The position numbers and the translations under genes were made by a program. DNA of 5,314 nucleotides from Gammaproteobacteria bacterium (GTDB lineage Bacteria > Pseudomonadota > Gammaproteobacteria > UBA6429 > Thiohalophilaceae): positions 654 to 5,967 of the forward strand of contig JAADGZ010000201.1 of NCBI GenBank assembly GCA_013152045.1, in the 5' to 3' direction. Positions 1 through 5,314 of the stretch are shown here, in pieces; position 1 is the first letter of the stretch; each line of letters starts with the position of its first letter. The notes beneath the pieces were generated by a model. The model had not been told where the DNA came from and ran no database searches. It saw only the letters and a program-made list of their open reading frames with translations.

Positions 1-80
1 AGAGACGGCCGACGTTCAACAATATTGCCCACTATCTGCAAGGGTTTTAGCAGAGCTTCGCGTTGCAATCTAAGCTTCAT
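1..80 (-). CDS. dnaN: DNA polymerase III beta sliding clamp, N-terminal fragment (cut by window edge)
   Basis: Only the first 26 codons are in the window; the gene continues past its left edge. Read on the minus strand from the ATG at 80-78, the protein begins MKLRLQREALLKPLQIVGNI. This matches the family N-terminus (E. coli DnaN starts MKFTVEREHLLKPLQ). DnaN forms the ring-shaped clamp that tethers DNA polymerase III to the template. A Shine-Dalgarno-like AAGGA (90-86) lies 5 bases before the ATG and supports this start. Position directly downstream of dnaA on the same strand is the standard bacterial order. The 222-base gap between them is long for a gammaproteobacterium and looks like an origin. 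The call rests on the short N-terminal match plus synteny. Confidence 0.86.
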   Translation of the reverse strand, partial: MKLRLQREALLKPLQIVGNIVERRPS

Positions 81-88
81 AAAGATCC

Positions 89-110
89 TTAATATTATAT
101 ATATAAATTA
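89..110. other. 22-bp pure A/T tract, candidate duplex-unwinding element
   Basis: Every base from 89 to 110 is A or T, including an alternating TATATATATA core. This is the lowest-melting stretch in the origin candidate. It lies 26 bases from the nearest DnaA box (137-145) and directly abuts the dnaN ribosome binding site. Such tracts are where DnaA opens the helix in known origins. It could instead simply be the A/T-rich leader or promoter of dnaN. Confidence 0.4.
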
Positions 111-136
111 CTGCTGTTATTAGGCAGACACATATC

Positions 137-145
137 TGTGGATAA
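137..145 (-). promoter_or_regulatory. DnaA box, exact consensus
   Basis: TGTGGATAA on the plus strand is the exact complement of the high-affinity box TTATCCACA. It is the box nearest the A/T tract at 89-110. Confidence 0.8.
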
Positions 146-225
146 GCACTTTTTGTATATGTTTTACATAAACTTATCACACTTCCAAAACTGTTTAAAC
201 AAACGCTGGTAAGCATCGCATAAGC

Positions 226-234
226 TGTGGATAA
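226..234 (-). promoter_or_regulatory. DnaA box, exact consensus
   Basis: TGTGGATAA on the plus strand is an exact box. It is followed 2 bases later by a same-orientation near-box TGTGTCTAA (237-245, two mismatches). This gives a tandem pair at 11-base pitch leading into the G/C block and triplet repeats at 251-277. Confidence 0.8.
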
Positions 235-243
235 AATGTGTCT

Positions 244-267
244 AAAAAAACCCCTTAGGCCGAGGCT
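244..267 (-). terminator. Possible intrinsic terminator of dnaA
   Basis: Read on the minus strand, a short stem of about 6 bp including two G·U pairs (267-262 with 254-249) closes a 7-base loop. The G-run and its T7 run (250-244) come directly after the loop, and the outer stem pairs use the first two T residues. It lies 36-59 bases past the dnaA stop and is oriented to end dnaA transcripts before dnaN. The stem is weak, and the same G/C block may instead be part of the origin. Confidence 0.3.
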
Positions 268-277
268 ACTATTACTA
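266..277 (+). promoter_or_regulatory. DnaA-trio-like triplet repeat
   Basis: CTACTATTACTA reads on the complementary strand, 3' to 5', as GAT-GAT-AAT-GAT. That is four consecutive matches to the DnaA-trio consensus 3'-(G/A)AT-5' described for bacterial origin-unwinding elements. It follows a G/C-rich block (251-265), itself preceded by the tandem box and near-box at 226-245, the described order of box, G/C cluster, trios. A caveat is that the sequence beyond it (278-302) is not strongly A/T-rich and holds another DnaA box. Confidence 0.4.
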
Positions 278-282
278 ACATG

Positions 283-291
283 TTATCCACA
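283..291 (+). promoter_or_regulatory. DnaA box, exact consensus
   Basis: TTATCCACA on the plus strand, opposite in orientation to the other two boxes of the gap, lies 11 bases beyond the dnaA stop codon and 5 bases after the triplet repeats. Confidence 0.8.
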
Positions 292-302
292 AGTCGTCCC
301 CA

Positions 303-1655
303 TTATGTACTCAGGATACGAATCAAATTTGAAAAATCTTCAGCGATACTCAGATCTATTTCTATGAGCTCTTTGACTTTGCGACAGGCATGCAAAACGG
401 TTGTATGATCGCGTCCGCCAAAGGCATTGCCGATTTCAGGCAAACTATGATTAGTTAATTCCTTGCATAATGCCATCGCGATCTGTCGAGGGCGGGTAAT
501 CGACCGACTGCGCCGTTTGGAATGAAGATCGGCAATACGAAGTTTATAATATTCAGCCACGACCTTTTGAATGTTGTCGATGGTTAACTGGCGATCCTGA
601 ATCACCAGCAAATCCCGCAAAGCCTCTTTTGTGAAACTCAGGGTGATAGCCTGGCCGGTAAACTGGGCGTTGGCCATTACCCGCCGCAGGGCACCTTCCA
701 GTTCACGAATGTTTGAGCGAATATGCTTGGCAATAAAAAAAGCAACATCGTTGGACAACTCTACACCCGAGTTGCTGGCCTTACTTTTAAGAATGGCGAC
801 GCGTGTTTCTAATTCAGGCGGCTCGATGGTCACGGGTAAACCCCAGCCAAAACGGGATTTTAAGCGTTCTTCCAGACCATCGACTTCTTTAGGATAACGA
901 TCACAGGTCATGATGATCTGGTGGTGGCTTTCCATTAAGGAATTAAACGTGTGGAAAAATTCTTCCTGTGACTGCTCCTTGCCGGCAAAAAACTGAATAT
1001 CATCAACCAGTAAGGCATCAACCGAACGGTAGTAGCGTTTAAATTCGTTAATGGTGCCATGTTGCAGGGCTTTAACCATTTCAGCGACGAAGCGTTCCGA
1101 ATGCAGGTAAACCACACTGGCATGGGGTTGATGCTGAAGAATCATATTACCGACCGCATGCATTAAATGCGTTTTGCCCAGACCAACCCCGCCATAAATC
1201 ATGAGTGGGTTGTAACTATGGCCAGGGTTTTCAGCCACTTGTAGGGATGCTGCTCGGCCAAGCTGGTTGGATTTGCCCTCAACATAGGTATCGAAGGTGA
1301 AATTTGGGTTTAAACTCGAGTTTCGGCGCGCATTGCTGGCCTGTTTGGCACTGTTGGTCACAGACCTCAATGACGGGTTTGAAGCACCCGGAGATCCAGG
1401 CGTTTGGATCACCTCTTCACTACCAATATCGAGCAAAACGGAAATAGAAGAATCTGAATAATTGTTAATTAAAGATTCTATGTTGTTGAAATATTTATCT
1501 TTTACCCAGTCAAGCACAAACTGGTTGGGGGCTAGAAGGATAAGCTCCCGATCATTGAAACGCGCCTGCAATGGGCGAACCCAGGTATTGAATTGCTGGG
1601 GGGATAAATCCTGCTCCAGTCGAGCCAAACATTTATCCCAGGAACTTTGTGGCAC
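303..1655 (-). CDS. dnaA: Chromosomal replication initiator protein DnaA
   Basis: This 450-residue AAA+ ATPase binds DnaA boxes, opens oriC and recruits the DnaB helicase; it also regulates its own gene. The length is near the usual 440-470. Domain I (about 1-80) opens with [21 protein letters not shown] short polar linker (about 82-118) follows. The ATPase domain carries Walker [10 protein letters not shown] (155-163), Walker B LLVDDIQF (215-222), the sensor 1 region IIMTCDR (247-253), arginines of RLKSRFGWG (264-272) and the sensor 2 segment RELEGAL (317-323). The DNA-binding domain IV ends with the signature [15 protein letters not shown] (413-427). The start is GTG at 1655-1653, as in E. 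coli dnaA, with a strong AAGGAG (1670-1665) nine bases upstream. dnaN follows downstream, and a DnaA box lies 86 bases before the start. It looks intact. Confidence 0.98.
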   Translation of the reverse strand: MPQSSWDKCLARLEQDLSPQQFNTWVRPLQARFNDRELILLAPNQFVLDWVKDKYFNNIESLINNYSDSSISVLLDIGSEEVIQTPGSPGASNPSLRSVTNSAKQASNARRNSSLNPNFTFDTYVEGKSNQLGRAASLQVAENPGHSYNPLMIYGGVGLGKTHLMHAVGNMILQHQPHASVVYLHSERFVAEMVKALQHGTINEFKRYYRSVDALLVDDIQFFAGKEQSQEEFFHTFNSLMESHHQIIMTCDRYPKEVDGLEERLKSRFGWGLPVTIEPPELETRVAILKSKASNSGVELSNDVAFFIAKHIRSNIRELEGALRRVMANAQFTGQAITLSFTKEALRDLLVIQDRQLTIDNIQKVVAEYYKLRIADLHSKRRSRSITRPRQIAMALCKELTNHSLPEIGNAFGGRDHTTVLHACRKVKELIEIDLSIAEDFSNLIRILST

Positions 1656-1740
1656 GCTAATGGACTCCTTGAAAGAAAATATATGTAAAAAAGAAAAATA
1701 CCGAAACGAAGGAAGTGAAGTCTATAACGGCAGATAAAAG

Positions 1741-1749
1741 TTATCCACA
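1741..1749 (+). promoter_or_regulatory. DnaA box upstream of dnaA, likely autoregulatory
   Basis: An exact TTATCCACA lies 86 bases before the dnaA start. DnaA boxes in the dnaA promoter region mediate autoregulation in well-studied bacteria. On the minus strand, a poor promoter-like pair would place a -35-like TGGATA (1747-1742) inside the box and a -10-like TATAGA at 1726-1721. The 15-base spacing is short, so the dnaA promoter itself remains unassigned. Confidence 0.7.
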
Positions 1750-1791
1750 TGCAAATGCGACTAATATTAACGGGATTTTAGACGATTCTAG

Positions 1792-1820
1792 TTGACATAA
1801 AGGGCCTCAAGAAGTATTGT
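1792..1820 (+). promoter_or_regulatory. Sigma70-type promoter of the rpmH cluster
   Basis: A perfect -35 TTGACA (1792-1797) is followed after exactly 17 bases by a -10 TATTGT (1815-1820, four of six consensus bases). Transcription would begin near 1827, giving a leader of about 70 bases before rpmH. The bases between -10 and start (TGCGGCCC, 1821-1828) form a G/C-rich discriminator. This is typical of ribosomal promoters lowered by ppGpp and DksA during starvation; that control is inferred. Confidence 0.72.
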
Positions 1821-1831
1821 TGCGGCCCTTT
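1799..1831. repeat. Inverted repeat spanning the rpmH -10 and start region
   Basis: The arms AAAGGGCC (1799-1806) and GGCCCTTT (1824-1831) are perfect 8-bp complements separated by 17 bases that include the -10 box. The symmetry centre lies on the -10 element. It could be a repressor operator or chance symmetry. It looks like a terminator because of the T-run after the right arm, but the full hairpin would not be in the rpmH transcript if it starts near 1827. Confidence 0.4.
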
Positions 1832-1852
1832 TTCAGGGAAGACTTTCCTGAA
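1832..1852. repeat. Hairpin-forming dyad at the 5' end of the rpmH leader
   Basis: TTCAGGGAA (1832-1840) pairs with TTTCCTGAA (1844-1852) through 9 bp, one of them G·U, around a 3-base GAC loop. It begins about 5 bases after the predicted transcription start, directly after the preceding inverted repeat. No T-run follows, so it is not an intrinsic terminator. It could protect the 5' end of the mRNA, take part in leader control, or act as a DNA operator. Confidence 0.5.
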
Positions 1853-1864
1853 TAATTCAAGTAA

Positions 1865-1877
1865 CAAGTTTTTGATT
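1865..1877 (-). promoter_or_regulatory. Exact match to the IHF-binding consensus
   Basis: On the minus strand AATCAAAAACTTG fits WATCAANNNNTTR at every fixed position. It lies in the rpmH leader, between the hairpin and the start codon. IHF bends DNA at origins and promoters, but a single consensus match in an A/T-rich region is weak evidence of binding. Confidence 0.28.
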
Positions 1878-1896
1878 AAACAGTGATTTAACCGCC

Positions 1897-2031
1897 ATGA
1901 AAAGAACATTTCAGCCCAGCACTCTCAAACGTAAACGTACTCATGGCTTCCGTGCCCGTATGCGCACCCGCGCCGGCCGTGCTGTTATCAATGCTCGCCG
2001 AGCCAAAGGGCGCCAGCGTCTTAGCGCCTGA
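1897..2031 (+). CDS. rpmH: 50S ribosomal protein L34
   Basis: This 44-residue, very basic protein is a component of the large ribosomal subunit. Its length is the family standard. The sequence [20 protein letters not shown], followed by [11 protein letters not shown] and ending in [12 protein letters not shown], matches L34 along its whole length. The ATG at 1897 is fixed by the invariant MKRTFQPS start. No good Shine-Dalgarno sequence precedes it; the nearest purine run is AGTGA at 1882-1886. It is the first gene of the rightward cluster, divergent from dnaA and driven by the promoter at 1792-1820. The 3' end (2028-2031) reads CTGA. Confidence 0.97.
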   Translation: MKRTFQPSTLKRKRTHGFRARMRTRAGRAVINARRAKGRQRLSA

Positions 2032-2069
2032 GCAACTGGTCTAAGCAGGGCGATCCGAACATCCTTTCC

Positions 2070-2447
2070 CTGAGCACGAGTGATTGGCGCTTTCCTCGCC
2101 AGCACAGACTCCTCACCGCAAAGGATTTCAAGCGGGTTTTTCAGCAACCGATCAAGCAGGCGGATAAACACCTGACCCTGTTGGCGTGTATAAATTCACG
2201 TGACTATGCTCGGCTAGGCATGGCGGTTCCGAAGCGCCAGTTGAAACGGGCAGTTGATCGAAATCGCATAAAACGCCTGATCCGGGAAAGCTTTCGCAAA
2301 CATCAAGCTCAACTCCAGGGCCTGGATGTTGTAGTATTGGTTCGCCACGGAATAGTGAAGCTTGATAACGAAACAGTTTTCCGTGCACTGGATAAACACT
2401 GGAACCTGTTGAGTAAAAAATGCGCAAATTTGTTATCTTCCTGCTAG
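2070..2447 (+). CDS. rnpA: Ribonuclease P protein component (start codon uncertain)
   Basis: RnpA is the protein subunit that helps RNase P RNA trim the 5' leaders of precursor tRNAs. Numbered from the CTG at 2070 (125 residues, normal for the family), it shows FPRQHRLLTAKDFKRVF (8-24) and the RNR signature within RAVDRNRIKRLIRESFR (about 59-75), which contacts RNA. DVVVLVRHG and a DNETVFRALDKHW helix follow. The anomaly is the start: between the upstream in-frame stop (2022-2024) and the TTG at 2181 there is no ATG, GTG or TTG. TTG 2181 would delete the conserved FPRxxRLL region. Possible starts are CTG 2070 (chosen), ATC 2061 (AGGG at 2047-2050, 10 bases upstream) or CTG 2028 overlapping the rpmH stop. 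Alternatively, one base is missing from TTT at 2091-2093; with it, GTG 2080 would give MIGAFPRQHRLL. The identity is firm and the 5' end is not. The 3' end overlaps yidD by 28 bases. Confidence 0.85.
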   Translation: MSTSDWRFPRQHRLLTAKDFKRVFQQPIKQADKHLTLLACINSRDYARLGMAVPKRQLKRAVDRNRIKRLIRESFRKHQAQLQGLDVVVLVRHGIVKLDNETVFRALDKHWNLLSKKCANLLSSC

Positions 2448-2644
2448 GTGCATATCGCTACATTATTAGCCCATTTCTTGGCAATAACTGTCGTTTTTAT
2501 CCTTCCTGTTCCGAGTACGCCGAAATAGCAGTGAGCCGTTTTGGTGTATTTCGTGGAACGTGGCTGACCCTAAAACGGTTAAGCCACTGTCATCCCTGGC
2601 ATGCCGGGGGCCTTGATCCCGTACCTGAGAAAAAAGAAGTCTGA
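2420..2644 (+). CDS. yidD: Membrane protein insertion efficiency factor YidD
   Basis: This small inner-membrane-associated protein of 74 residues, typical for the family, assists YidC- and Sec-dependent insertion of membrane proteins. A short hydrophobic N-terminal segment (FVIFLLGAYRYIISPFLG, 4-21) likely forms an amphipathic membrane helix. It leads into the hallmark CRFYPSCSEYA (24-34) and CHPWHAGGLDPVP (57-69). The family cysteines are at 24, 30 and 57. The ATG at 2420 lies inside the end of rnpA, giving a 28-base overlap in another frame. The stop overlaps the yidC ATG by one base (TGATG, 2642-2646). Both suggest translation coupled to the neighbours. No strong ribosome binding site is visible. 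Confidence 0.95.
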   Translation: MRKFVIFLLGAYRYIISPFLGNNCRFYPSCSEYAEIAVSRFGVFRGTWLTLKRLSHCHPWHAGGLDPVPEKKEV

Positions 2645-4338
2645 TGGAACAACAACGCCTTATCCTGTTTATCGCCCTGAGTCTGGTTCTATTTTTAATT
2701 TGGGGTGCCTGGCAACGGGAATTTTCGCCTCACCCGGTTAGCCCCATTAGCCAAACCAGCAGCGGAAAAATAATAACTTCGCCGCCCGTCAGTCCTGTGC
2801 CCGGTGCGGATGTTCCGGTTGCTGAAACGGGCTCTGTTGGCAAAGGATCCTCTTCGTTTATGCCCGTTAGCGAAACCCAGCTGGTTAAACGGGGACAGAG
2901 AATCAAGGTCGAAACCGATGTGTTCCGAATTGAAATTGATACGGTAGGGGGTGATCTTCGGGTCGTAGACTTGAAAAAATATCCAGTGAGTGTCGATAAA
3001 CCGGATCACCCTTTCCGCTTGATGAAAGATGGCAGCGAACATTTGTTTATTGCTCAGTCCGGATTTACCTTACGAAAAAGCAAGCCATCGATGCTGAGTG
3101 CCGCACCGAACCACACGACAAACTATCAGGTGGTACAGACCAGCTATCAGCTGGCGGACGGGCAAAACAAGCTGACGGCGGTTCTCAGTTGGACCAGTCC
3201 GGAAGGCGTCGTTTTTATTAAAAGTTATACTTTTACTCGCGGCAGTTATCTTATTGATGTTGCTTACAGTATTAAAAATCCGACCAGAAAAGACTGGGTA
3301 GGCAACTTATATCAACAGTTGCAACGCACACCGATTCCGAAATCAGAACAGCCACGCTTCATCCATACCTATACCGGAGGGGTGGAATACAGTCCACAGG
3401 ATAAATACGACAAAATAACCTTTAGTGACATGGAAGAAGGCAAGCTGAATAAAAAGGTCACCGGCGGCTGGACAGCGATGATTCAGCATTATTTTCTAGC
3501 TGCCTGGATTCCACAGGCGGATGAGGCAGAAACTTTTTATTCTCGCTATACGCCCAACCCGGATCGTTATACCTTGGGGATGAAATCCGACAGCAGTTAC
3601 CGGGTGAAAGCTGGCGCTGAAGATCGTTTCACTAACCGCTTGTTCGTGGGTCCTAAATTGCCAGAGATATTGGCAAAAACCGCGCCGGGTCTGGATCTAA
3701 CGGTAGATTATGGTGTGCTGACAATTTTGGCGAACCCGATCTATCACGTGCTGAAATTTATTCACAATAATATTATTAGTAACTGGGGTTGGGCAATTAT
3801 CATTTTAACGATGATGATTAAACTGGCGTTTTACAAACTGTCAGAGAAATCCTACAAGTCGATGGCGCAGATGCGCAAACTCACGCCGCGAATCAAGCAG
3901 CTGAAAGAACGCTATGGTGATGATAAACAAAAAATGGGTCAGGCGCAGATGGAGCTGTTCCGTAAAGAGAAAATCAATCCATTGGGTGGCTGTTTACCAA
4001 TCGTGGTGCAGATGCCGGTATTTATCTCTCTCTACTGGGTTTTATTGGAAAGTGTAGAGCTGCGTCAGGCACCGTGGATTTTATGGATCAGGGATATGTC
4101 CACAGCCGATCCTTATTATGTTTTGCCGCTGTTGATGGGTATCAGCATGTTCATCCAGCAACGACTGAATCCGGCGCCGATGGATCCGATCCAGGCTAAA
4201 TTAATGATGGTCCTACCCTTTGTATTCACCGTCTTCTTTGCCTTCTTCCCTGCCGGGCTGGTGATTTACTGGGTGGTGAATAATACGCTGTCGATTTTGC
4301 AGCAGTGGTATATCACCCGCGTGGTAATCAAGGCTTAA
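2644..4338 (+). CDS. yidC: Membrane protein insertase YidC
   Basis: This 564-residue inner-membrane insertase works alone or with SecYEG to insert and fold membrane proteins; E. coli YidC has 548. An N-terminal membrane anchor (about 5-22) is followed by a Pro/Ser-rich linker (about 30-75). The large periplasmic beta domain (about 80-345) includes [10 protein letters not shown] (241-250) and [17 protein letters not shown] (274-290). The conserved insertase core follows: [18 protein letters not shown] (380-397), a charged cytoplasmic helical hairpin (about 400-445), and [18 protein letters not shown] (443-460). After these come [20 protein letters not shown] (491-510) and the last membrane segments with [20 protein letters not shown] (535-554). 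Lys393 takes the place of the E. coli groove Arg366, a conservative positive residue also seen in Pseudomonas-type YidC. The ATG at 2644 overlaps the yidD stop. mnmE starts 23 bases downstream, with no terminator seen between. Confidence 0.98.
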   Translation: MEQQRLILFIALSLVLFLIWGAWQREFSPHPVSPISQTSSGKIITSPPVSPVPGADVPVAETGSVGKGSSSFMPVSETQLVKRGQRIKVETDVFRIEIDTVGGDLRVVDLKKYPVSVDKPDHPFRLMKDGSEHLFIAQSGFTLRKSKPSMLSAAPNHTTNYQVVQTSYQLADGQNKLTAVLSWTSPEGVVFIKSYTFTRGSYLIDVAYSIKNPTRKDWVGNLYQQLQRTPIPKSEQPRFIHTYTGGVEYSPQDKYDKITFSDMEEGKLNKKVTGGWTAMIQHYFLAAWIPQADEAETFYSRYTPNPDRYTLGMKSDSSYRVKAGAEDRFTNRLFVGPKLPEILAKTAPGLDLTVDYGVLTILANPIYHVLKFIHNNIISNWGWAIIILTMMIKLAFYKLSEKSYKSMAQMRKLTPRIKQLKERYGDDKQKMGQAQMELFRKEKINPLGGCLPIVVQMPVFISLYWVLLESVELRQAPWILWIRDMSTADPYYVLPLLMGISMFIQQRLNPAPMDPIQAKLMMVLPFVFTVFFAFFPAGLVIYWVVNNTLSILQQWYITRVVIKA

Positions 4339-4361
4339 GCCTGGTTAAGCACTATGCCGGT

Positions 4362-5314
4362 ATGAATCCACGCGATTATGTGGAAGACACCATTGCCGCC
4401 ATCGCTACCCCGGCGGGCCGGGGTGGTGTCGGCATTATTCGTGTTTCTGGTCCAGCTGCAGCGGCGATTGCCCAACGCATGCTGGGCGCCCTGCCCCGTC
4501 CCCGTTTTGCTGAATATGCTCCTTTTCTCGATGATCAGGGTGAGACGATCGATCAGGGTCTGGCACTTTACTTTCCCCAGCCGCATTCTTTTACCGGCGA
4601 AGATGTGTTGGAACTGCAGGGTCACGGCGGTCCGGTGGTGCTCGATCTACTGCTTAAGCGTGTCCTGGCATTGGGCGCGCGCATGGCCCGCCCGGGCGAG
4701 TTCAGCGAACGCGCCTATCTGAATAACAAAATTGATTTGACCCAGGCGGAAGCCATTGCCGATCTGATCGATGCTAGTACCGAGCAGGCGGCACGTTGCG
4801 CCATGCATTCTTTGCAAGGTGTTTTTTCAAATTGGGTGCAGAGTACAGTTGAGCGCCTAATTCGCCTGCGCATGTACGTGGAAGCCGCGATTGATTTTCC
4901 TGAAGAAGAAATTGATTTTCTTGCCGACAGTAAAGTCAGCGATGAACTGAATGCCTTGCTGGTTGATCTGGATCGTGTAATTGGCGAAGCGCAACAGGGC
5001 CAGCTTCTGCGCGAAGGTATGCGCATCGTTCTGGCCGGTCAGCCCAATGTCGGCAAGTCCAGCCTGCTAAATTGCCTGGCCGGGCGCGACTCGGCGATTG
5101 TCACCGATATTCCCGGCACCACCCGCGATGTATTACGTGAGGAAATCAGCATTGATGGCATGCCCGTGCATGTGATCGATACGGCTGGTCTGCGTGAGAG
5201 TGAGAATGCCATCGAGCGCGAAGGCATTCGGCGTAGCTGGCAAGAAATGGAGCAGGCCGATCAAGTTTTGCTTCTGCTGGATGATCGGCAAGGCTACGGC
5301 GCGGAAGAAGAAAA
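4362..5314 (+). CDS. mnmE: tRNA uridine-5-carboxymethylaminomethyl(34) synthesis GTPase MnmE, N-terminal two thirds
   Basis: MnmE (TrmE) works with MnmG to modify the C5 position of wobble uridine 34 in certain tRNAs, using a folate one-carbon unit and GTP hydrolysis. About 317 codons are present of roughly 450; the reading frame is open to the right edge. The protein starts [20 protein letters not shown], then [11 protein letters not shown], the folate-binding domain. Conserved [17 protein letters not shown] and [20 protein letters not shown] precede the helical domain. The inserted Ras-like G domain shows P-loop GQPNVGKS (226-233), switch I IPGTTRD (250-256) and G3 DTAGL (273-277). NKxD and the C-terminal Cys motif lie beyond the window. 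The ATG at 4362 fits the family N-terminus, 23 bases after yidC; the ribosome binding site is weak. It is probably co-transcribed with yidC. Confidence 0.97.
   Translation, partial: MNPRDYVEDTIAAIATPAGRGGVGIIRVSGPAAAAIAQRMLGALPRPRFAEYAPFLDDQGETIDQGLALYFPQPHSFTGEDVLELQGHGGPVVLDLLLKRVLALGARMARPGEFSERAYLNNKIDLTQAEAIADLIDASTEQAARCAMHSLQGVFSNWVQSTVERLIRLRMYVEAAIDFPEEEIDFLADSKVSDELNALLVDLDRVIGEAQQGQLLREGMRIVLAGQPNVGKSSLLNCLAGRDSAIVTDIPGTTRDVLREEISIDGMPVHVIDTAGLRESENAIEREGIRRSWQEMEQADQVLLLLDDRQGYGAEEE

Larger units (their letters stand above)
81..302. other. oriC: Candidate chromosomal replication origin (oriC) between dnaA and dnaN
   Basis: This 222-base non-coding gap contains three exact copies of the DnaA box TTATCCACA (137-145 and 226-234 on the minus strand, 283-291 on the plus strand). 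It also has a 22-bp uninterrupted A/T tract (89-110) and a G/C-rich block followed by CTACTATTACTA (266-277). A near-box TGTGTCTAA (237-245, two mismatches) sits two bases after the second box. Clustered DnaA boxes beside a low-melting tract, next to dnaA, are the usual marks of oriC. Only one GATC (84-87) is present, unlike enteric oriC. The dnaA–rpmH spacer, where Pseudomonas keeps its origin, has one box only, so this gap is the better candidate. Placement is inferred; no strand-composition switch could be measured. Confidence 0.65.

Noticed and set aside
94..99. TATAAT on the minus strand as a dnaN promoter
   Set aside because: It is a perfect -10 hexamer, but no -35 lies 16-18 bases upstream, and transcription would begin inside the dnaN ribosome binding site. 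It is probably a by-product of the A/T tract.
111..127. CTGC / GCAG inverted repeat in the origin gap
   Set aside because: Only a 4-bp stem with a 9-base loop, expected by chance.
631..897. 88-codon open frame on the plus strand opposite dnaA
   Set aside because: An antisense shadow of the dnaA ATPase coding region, with a composition typical of such shadows.
1799..1833. Intrinsic terminator made of AAAGGGCC / GGCCCTTT plus a T-run
   Set aside because: The loop is 17 bases and contains the rpmH -10 box. Neither the rpmH nor the dnaA transcript would carry the whole hairpin, and no gene points into it from upstream.
2181..2447. rnpA as an 88-residue protein from TTG 2181
   Set aside because: The in-frame sequence upstream encodes the conserved FPRxxRLLxxxDF region of RnpA, so this start would truncate a structured part of the protein.
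2695..3042. 115-codon open frame on the minus strand opposite yidC
   Set aside because: It lies wholly within the well-conserved yidC gene, resembles no family I know and has no evident start signal.
3820..3822. Lys393 of YidC replacing the E. coli groove Arg366
   Set aside because: Lys at this position is normal in Pseudomonas-type YidC and keeps the positive charge.
4335..4722. Open frames on both strands over the start of mnmE
   Set aside because: The frame from 4362 encodes an unmistakable MnmE N-terminus, which explains the region.
1..5314. A hidden undescribed system, mobile element or CRISPR array
   Set aside because: All coding space is accounted for by standard core genes in standard order, and I saw no direct-repeat arrays, transposase or integration marks.

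Overview
This window is the conserved chromosomal origin neighbourhood of a gammaproteobacterium. A leftward dnaA–dnaN pair stands back to back with a rightward rpmH–rnpA–yidD–yidC–mnmE cluster. The proteins and gene order are clearly gammaproteobacterial. The YidC C-terminus ([24 protein letters not shown]) and the Lys at position 393 resemble Pseudomonas-type YidC more than enteric YidC. Base composition is moderate, with A/T-rich intergenic regions. I cannot name a genus from this sequence alone.

Left part (1-1655, minus strand). The first 80 bases are the start of dnaN, cut by the window edge. A 222-base non-coding gap (81-302) separates it from dnaA. The gap holds three perfect DnaA boxes, a 22-bp pure A/T tract, and a G/C-rich block followed by triplet repeats resembling DnaA-trios. 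This makes it the best oriC candidate in the window. dnaA itself (303-1655) is complete, with a GTG start and a strong ribosome binding site.

Divergent spacer (1656-1896). This carries one more perfect DnaA box, probably for dnaA autoregulation. It also has a clear sigma70-type promoter for rpmH with a G/C-rich discriminator, two abutting inverted repeats and one exact IHF-consensus match.

Right part (1897-5314, plus strand). rpmH (ribosomal protein L34), rnpA (RNase P protein), yidD and yidC (membrane protein insertion) and the first two thirds of mnmE (tRNA wobble-uridine modification GTPase) follow closely. yidD overlaps rnpA by 28 bases and yidC overlaps yidD by one base, so they are probably transcribed together and partly coupled in translation. 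rnpA is odd: its conserved N-terminal coding sequence is present, but no ATG, GTG or TTG is in frame upstream of it.

Every gene here belongs to the well-known core set, and I see no mobile element, CRISPR array or undescribed gene system. The points worth a second look are regulatory or structural: the origin layout between dnaA and dnaN, the rpmH promoter and leader dyads, and the rnpA start.
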